This document shows positions 32,242-34,999 of a DNA stretch of 34,999 bases, piece after piece; the stretch's first letter is position 1, and every line of letters starts with the position of its first letter. The notes under the pieces were generated by a model. The model was not told the origin of the DNA and ran no database searches. It saw only the letters and a list, made by a program, of their open reading frames with translations. This DNA comes from Priapulus caudatus (lineage: Eukaryota > Priapulida > Priapulimorpha > Priapulimorphida > Priapulidae): the NCBI RefSeq assembly GCF_000485595.1, contig NW_014577641.1:69170-104168 (forward strand). Direction: 5' to 3'. The translations under genes were made by a program, and so were the position numbers.

Positions 32242-32520
32242 ACAGATAACGCACGGCCCGGCGTGCATCAGTGTAAATGCAGCGCGGCGCTAGGTATCTT
32301 TAGACTGGTGCGCACTGCGCATCAGCAAACTGCATGCAGCGCCCCCTTCCCACACTTAGGATATACTCAGTAGATTGAGCCTATGAGTGAGAGCGCCATC
32401 TGTCGTGGAGTTTGGCGCATCAGCCGCTTGCGGCGAATGCGCCGTGCGCACCAGTCTAAAGATACCGAGCGCCGCGCTGCATTTACATTGATCGCACAAC
32501 AGGCCAAGTGCGTTATCTGT
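32242..32520. mobile_element. 279-bp GC-rich MITE with long TIRs
   Basis: ACAGATAACGCAC and, after a variable patch, TGTAAATGCAGCGCGGCGCT and TATCTTTAGACTGGTGCGCA are mirrored at the right end, giving inverted repeats of about 90 bp. The target duplication is not clear. The 60-aa minus-strand frame inside it is incidental. Confidence 0.78.
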
Positions 32521-32937
32521 TTTATAAAATTGCAACACACAATTAATTGAAAATAAATAGTAAGTCTAGATCACGAAAATTTATTTCAATTCTGAACGTC
32601 AAAACAAACACATTTACAGTTTAGTAAATTGCTTCACACACAATTAACAGTATGTCTAGATAAATAGTCTAGAAAATAAATAGTAAGGCTAGATCTCGAA
32701 AATTTGTTCCAGTCCCGAAAGTCAAAAACAAACGCATGTTTATTTTTAGTATACACTTAAACCTGATACAATAATGAGTGCTGACATTAGTCTATTTGTC
32801 AGTAGGTAAATCCATTAGAAATGTGTTAGATTTACTTAACACATTATACTCCAGGCCCAGCACTAGTTGAATTCGGCCTTGGCTGTATTAGTGTAGCGAC
32901 ACTTTAGGCGTGTGTCGATGGGCCTTTCTCATCTGTT
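32521..32937. repeat. Spacer with direct duplication
   Basis: AT-rich. A segment around 32545-32620 (AATAAATAGTAAGTCTAGAT, then CGAAAATTTATTTCA) is repeated in degenerate form at 32673-32735, roughly 128 bp apart. No gene was seen before the minus-strand peptide ORF. Confidence 0.6.
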
Positions 32938-33303
32938 TTAAGTGGGGGTATAGCCGCAGTTTGCCATTAAGTAGTTGCACAATTTTGTGCATATCGAACC
33001 GCCAGCATTTCGCTTGCGTCTGCCGTAGCAAGGGCAGTGCAGGAACTCCTCTATGTGATCTACGATGTGGCAGAAATCCGTCCCAAGCACGTGGCGCTTC
33101 ACTCTCACCGCGACCTTGCCTGCTTCGTCCACAGAAATAGAATAGATTCTATTCTATTTCTATTCTATTCTATTCTATTCTATTCTATTTCTATTCTATT
33201 CTATTCTATTCTTCTATTCTTCTATTCTATTCTTCTATTCTATTTCTGTGGCTTCGTCTGCCGGAGCCGCTGACGTCACTGTAGTCAGCAACAGTGTCGC
33301 CAT
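32938..33303 (-). pseudogene. Cysteine-rich prepropeptide-like ORF broken by a MITE
   Basis: Reading on the minus strand from ATG 33303 the frame enters a 121-bp microsatellite-like insert (33130-33250) and hits a stop. Disregarding the insert and one 8-bp duplicate copy (129 bp), the frame runs on to TAA at 32938 and would be 78 codons. The part after the insert shows KR, then a Cys-x11-Cys spacing with a further Cys two residues on, then GRRKR (a potential amidation plus tetrabasic cleavage site), then CTKLCNYLMANC. Cys-x11-Cys, a basic cleavage site and a Cys-x3-Cys-containing tail recall insulin B and A chains, but the A-chain double Cys is not present. The first 15 residues are only weakly signal-like. 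Identity as an insulin-related peptide is speculative. Confidence 0.4.
33130..33250. mobile_element. 121-bp TTCTA microsatellite MITE with 8-bp TSD
   Basis: A (TTCTA)n-type array capped by inverted termini CACAGAAATAGAATAG / CTATTCTATTTCTGTG and flanked by the exact 8-bp direct repeat GCTTCGTC (33122-33129 and 33251-33258). The 8-bp duplication matches hAT-type or similar transposition. So the pentanucleotide repeat arrived as, or expanded inside, a short inverted-repeat element and interrupts the peptide ORF. Confidence 0.8.
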
Positions 33304-33365
33304 CTGTGAATCGCAGGAGGAAATTCGTAACACAAATTCAGTAGGCGCGCACGCGAGTATTGGGG

Positions 33366-33411
33366 AAGAGGAGGAGGAGGAGGAGGAGGAGGAGGAGGAG
33401 AAGGAGCAGGA
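33366..33411. repeat. (GAG)n trinucleotide tract
   Basis: GAGGAGGAG repeat of about 45 bp. The poly-Glu reading in the plus-strand 86-aa frame is not supported as a gene. Confidence 0.9.
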
Positions 33412-33453
33412 GGAGCATGCAAAAGGAGGGAGATGGGTGGCGGAGGTTATTTT

Positions 33454-33630
33454 CGGGACGCGGGATTGGAACGTTCTAATTATCTGGGAACTGGGAAATG
33501 CCGGATGAACTTATTTCATGGTTCGGAAATGGAAGTCAAACGGGACGCGGGATAGTTGCATTTTTAAAATGATTCGGAAACTGGGAAATGGCATATTTTA
33601 GTACCCCGGGGAACTGGGAATGCCCCCACC
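33454..33630. repeat. Two-copy ~88-bp direct duplication
   Basis: CGGGACGCGGGAT occurs at 33454 and 33541 and CTGGGAAATG at 33491 and 33581, with another GGGAACTGGGAATG near 33608. A degenerate tandem duplication, noncoding. Confidence 0.65.
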
Positions 33631-33636
33631 CCCGCG

Positions 33637-33735
33637 TCCGTTCGCGCACACGCATGCGCACACGACCACGAACACATATGTACACGCACGCACGCACGCA
33701 CGCAAGCATGCAGGCACGCACAAACACACGCATAC
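33637..33735. repeat. Alternating purine-pyrimidine (CACG/CGCA) tract
   Basis: Imperfect ACGC/ACAC repeat of about 100 bp. Alternating purine-pyrimidine composition can adopt left-handed helix; this is general knowledge and untested here. Confidence 0.75.
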
Positions 33736-34138
33736 TATATACTCTTATGTATATATAGCTTCCTTGGCCACGAGAATCAGTGACTCTGATTAGAATATTG
33801 AGGCAAGCCCTTACCAGCAGTGCAGCGACCACAATTCTCCAGTTTGTTTTCTTTCCTTCAAGTTGCATCTTGTTTTTTTAGGTTTTTCCTCTTTGTTTCG
33901 CTTTGTCGATGTTCGATATAATTGCCTGTAGAGCAAACAAGTACGATTTAGATCATGAGTCGTTTATATATTTACACGTTGGGTTTTTGCGCGACCTTAC
34001 TAGATGTCTGTTCGAACGATGGCACGGTGTGATTCTAATTAGAACGGTTAATTAATTATAATTACCAATTTACTGACGGTTGCATGTAGCTTGTAAGCTC
34101 ACGTTGTTATTTACTGCCACTGTACCGTAATTAAATGA
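33736..34138. other. Spacer, nothing recognised
   Basis: Noncoding AT-rich stretch without a structured repeat or a gene that I recognise. Confidence 0.4.
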
Positions 34139-34280
34139 ATGAATGAATAAATAAATAAATAAATAAGGTCTCACTTCCCCTCTCCTCTCCTGCTCCTCCT
34201 CTCATTTCTCTCACTAGTTGCTACTGCAGCTACATGAATGAGAGGTCTCACTTCCCCTCTCCTCTCCGCTCCTCTCTCAC
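34139..34280. repeat. (GAATA/AAATA)n tract and 76-bp direct duplication
   Basis: GAATGAATGAATAAATAAATA at 34137-34165 is followed by AGGTCTCACTTCCCCTCTCC at 34166, which recurs exactly at 34242 (76 bp apart). Confidence 0.8.
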
Positions 34281-34358
34281 GATTATCTCACAGAAGATGC
34301 TATTGCAACTTACCTTGTGAATCGACGAGCAAGTCTCTTTCGTGAAATCAAGTGAATC

Positions 34359-34453
34359 TCGTCTCTCTCTCTCTCTCCCTCTCTCTCTTTCTCTCTCTCT
34401 TTTTTTTCTCTCTCTTTCGCTCTCTCTTTCTCTCTCGCTCTCTCTGTCTCTTT
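34359..34453. repeat. CT-rich microsatellite
   Basis: CTCTCTCTCT with a run of eight T in the middle and TTTCG interruptions. It creates false SLSLSL and RERERE frames on the two strands. Confidence 0.9.
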
Positions 34454-34724
34454 CGTTTTGGCCTTGCTCGCGTTACCAGTACACAACGACGAAGTAGCGA
34501 CTGGTCTGGAGGCGGTTGGCTTGGCGACATTTATATAGTCGCTTGTAGGGCAGTAGTGTCTAATTCGTCACCGGTCACGCCACAGTTACCTGACCCCTCT
34601 CACCGCGCGTACGTCGGTGTATGCAAAATAGGTGAAAACATCTAAAAATGTGGACGCGGAACTGTTTCGAGCATTATTAGCTGATCATTTATCTCAGTTA
34701 TATCCTATCGATGTTAGGGTGGTC

Positions 34725-34895
34725 CGGAGGCATGACCGCCCGGGGAAATGTTTAAAATTTGCTTTATAATGGTGCATTCTGGTGCATGCACTTTAACAGT
34801 TTTCTTCTGGATAAAATATACCTAGCCCAACTATAAAATAGGTTGTTTGAGGGGTGGTTCCGGAACCCCTGGAACCCCCCCCCCCCTTGGGTACG
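34725..34895. mobile_element. Probable DNA-transposon fragment with G/C runs
   Basis: Contains GTCCGGAGGCATGACCGCCC, TGGTGCATTCTGGTGCATGC, CCGGAACCCCTGGAACCCCC and a C run. Shared motifs with the hAT-like fragment at 18891-19078 (GGTGCATTCT and related) suggest a repeat family. Boundaries are uncertain. Confidence 0.4.
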
Positions 34896-34951
34896 GGACA
34901 GACGTGCCATGATCACGAGAATAATGAAATATAAAGAGGGTGGATTAGCCC

Positions 34952-34955
<4 letters not shown>

Positions 34956-34999
<44 letters not shown>
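34956..34999. repeat. (GTTA)n microsatellite
   Basis: Perfect GTTA tetranucleotide repeat running off the right window edge. Both window edges therefore lie in simple repeats, which may be chance or may mark assembly-difficult points. Confidence 0.93.

Noticed and set aside
33248-33508. 86-aa plus-strand ORF with poly-Glu
   Set aside because: Crosses the MITE edge and the GAG microsatellite; no homology or splice context.

Overview
The window is metazoan nuclear DNA from an invertebrate I cannot name to phylum. The genes are split by short GT-AG introns, the protein families are animal ones (folliculin, IQCK, FAM187-like, folate receptor-like, ARL4, MRPS34), and the spacers are AT-rich and crowded with microsatellites, foldback elements and MITE-like elements. 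Nothing looks bacterial or viral.

Layout: 1-970 holds a (CA)n tract and an intronless ARL4-type small GTPase on the minus strand, followed by a GC-rich region to about 3.1 kb. MRPS34 (two exons, plus, 4268-5821) converges on an IQCK homologue (six exons, minus, 6821-9312). A complete folliculin gene (12 coding exons, minus, 10602-16421) comes next. It sits head to head, 336 bp apart, with a FAM187-like two-Ig-domain membrane protein (plus, 16758-18220). A repeat-rich spacer leads to a complete five-exon folate receptor-family gene (plus, 20588-24047). The last 11 kb has no confident gene and is mostly transposon-derived: a 2.6-kb Harbinger-like span, a 1.5-kb TA-flanked element, a 2-kb inverted array of about 203-bp units around a polypyrimidine core, and two abutting MITEs. 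It also holds a small cysteine-rich dibasic-processed ORF (32938-33303) broken by a microsatellite-like MITE.

The exon models for FLCN, IQCK, MRPS34 and FOLR were built by hand. Every junction keeps phase and total CDS lengths divide by three (596, 178, 189 and 257 aa). The genes are not a pathway cluster: they serve vesicle/membrane GTPase signalling (ARL4), mitochondrial translation (MRPS34), probable calmodulin binding (IQCK), nutrient sensing at the lysosome (FLCN) and surface ligand binding (FAM187-like, FOLR-like).

The main discovery interest is in the repeats. Two copies of a 9-bp-TSD foldback element carry an internal (TTAGGG)3 block. A 729-bp foldback with 263-bp arms lies in the FOLR intron. 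A tRNA-Leu 3' fragment with an encoded CCA lies in the MRPS34 intron. There is also the inverted 203-bp array and the disrupted insulin-like peptide ORF. All of these are sequence readings without database support.
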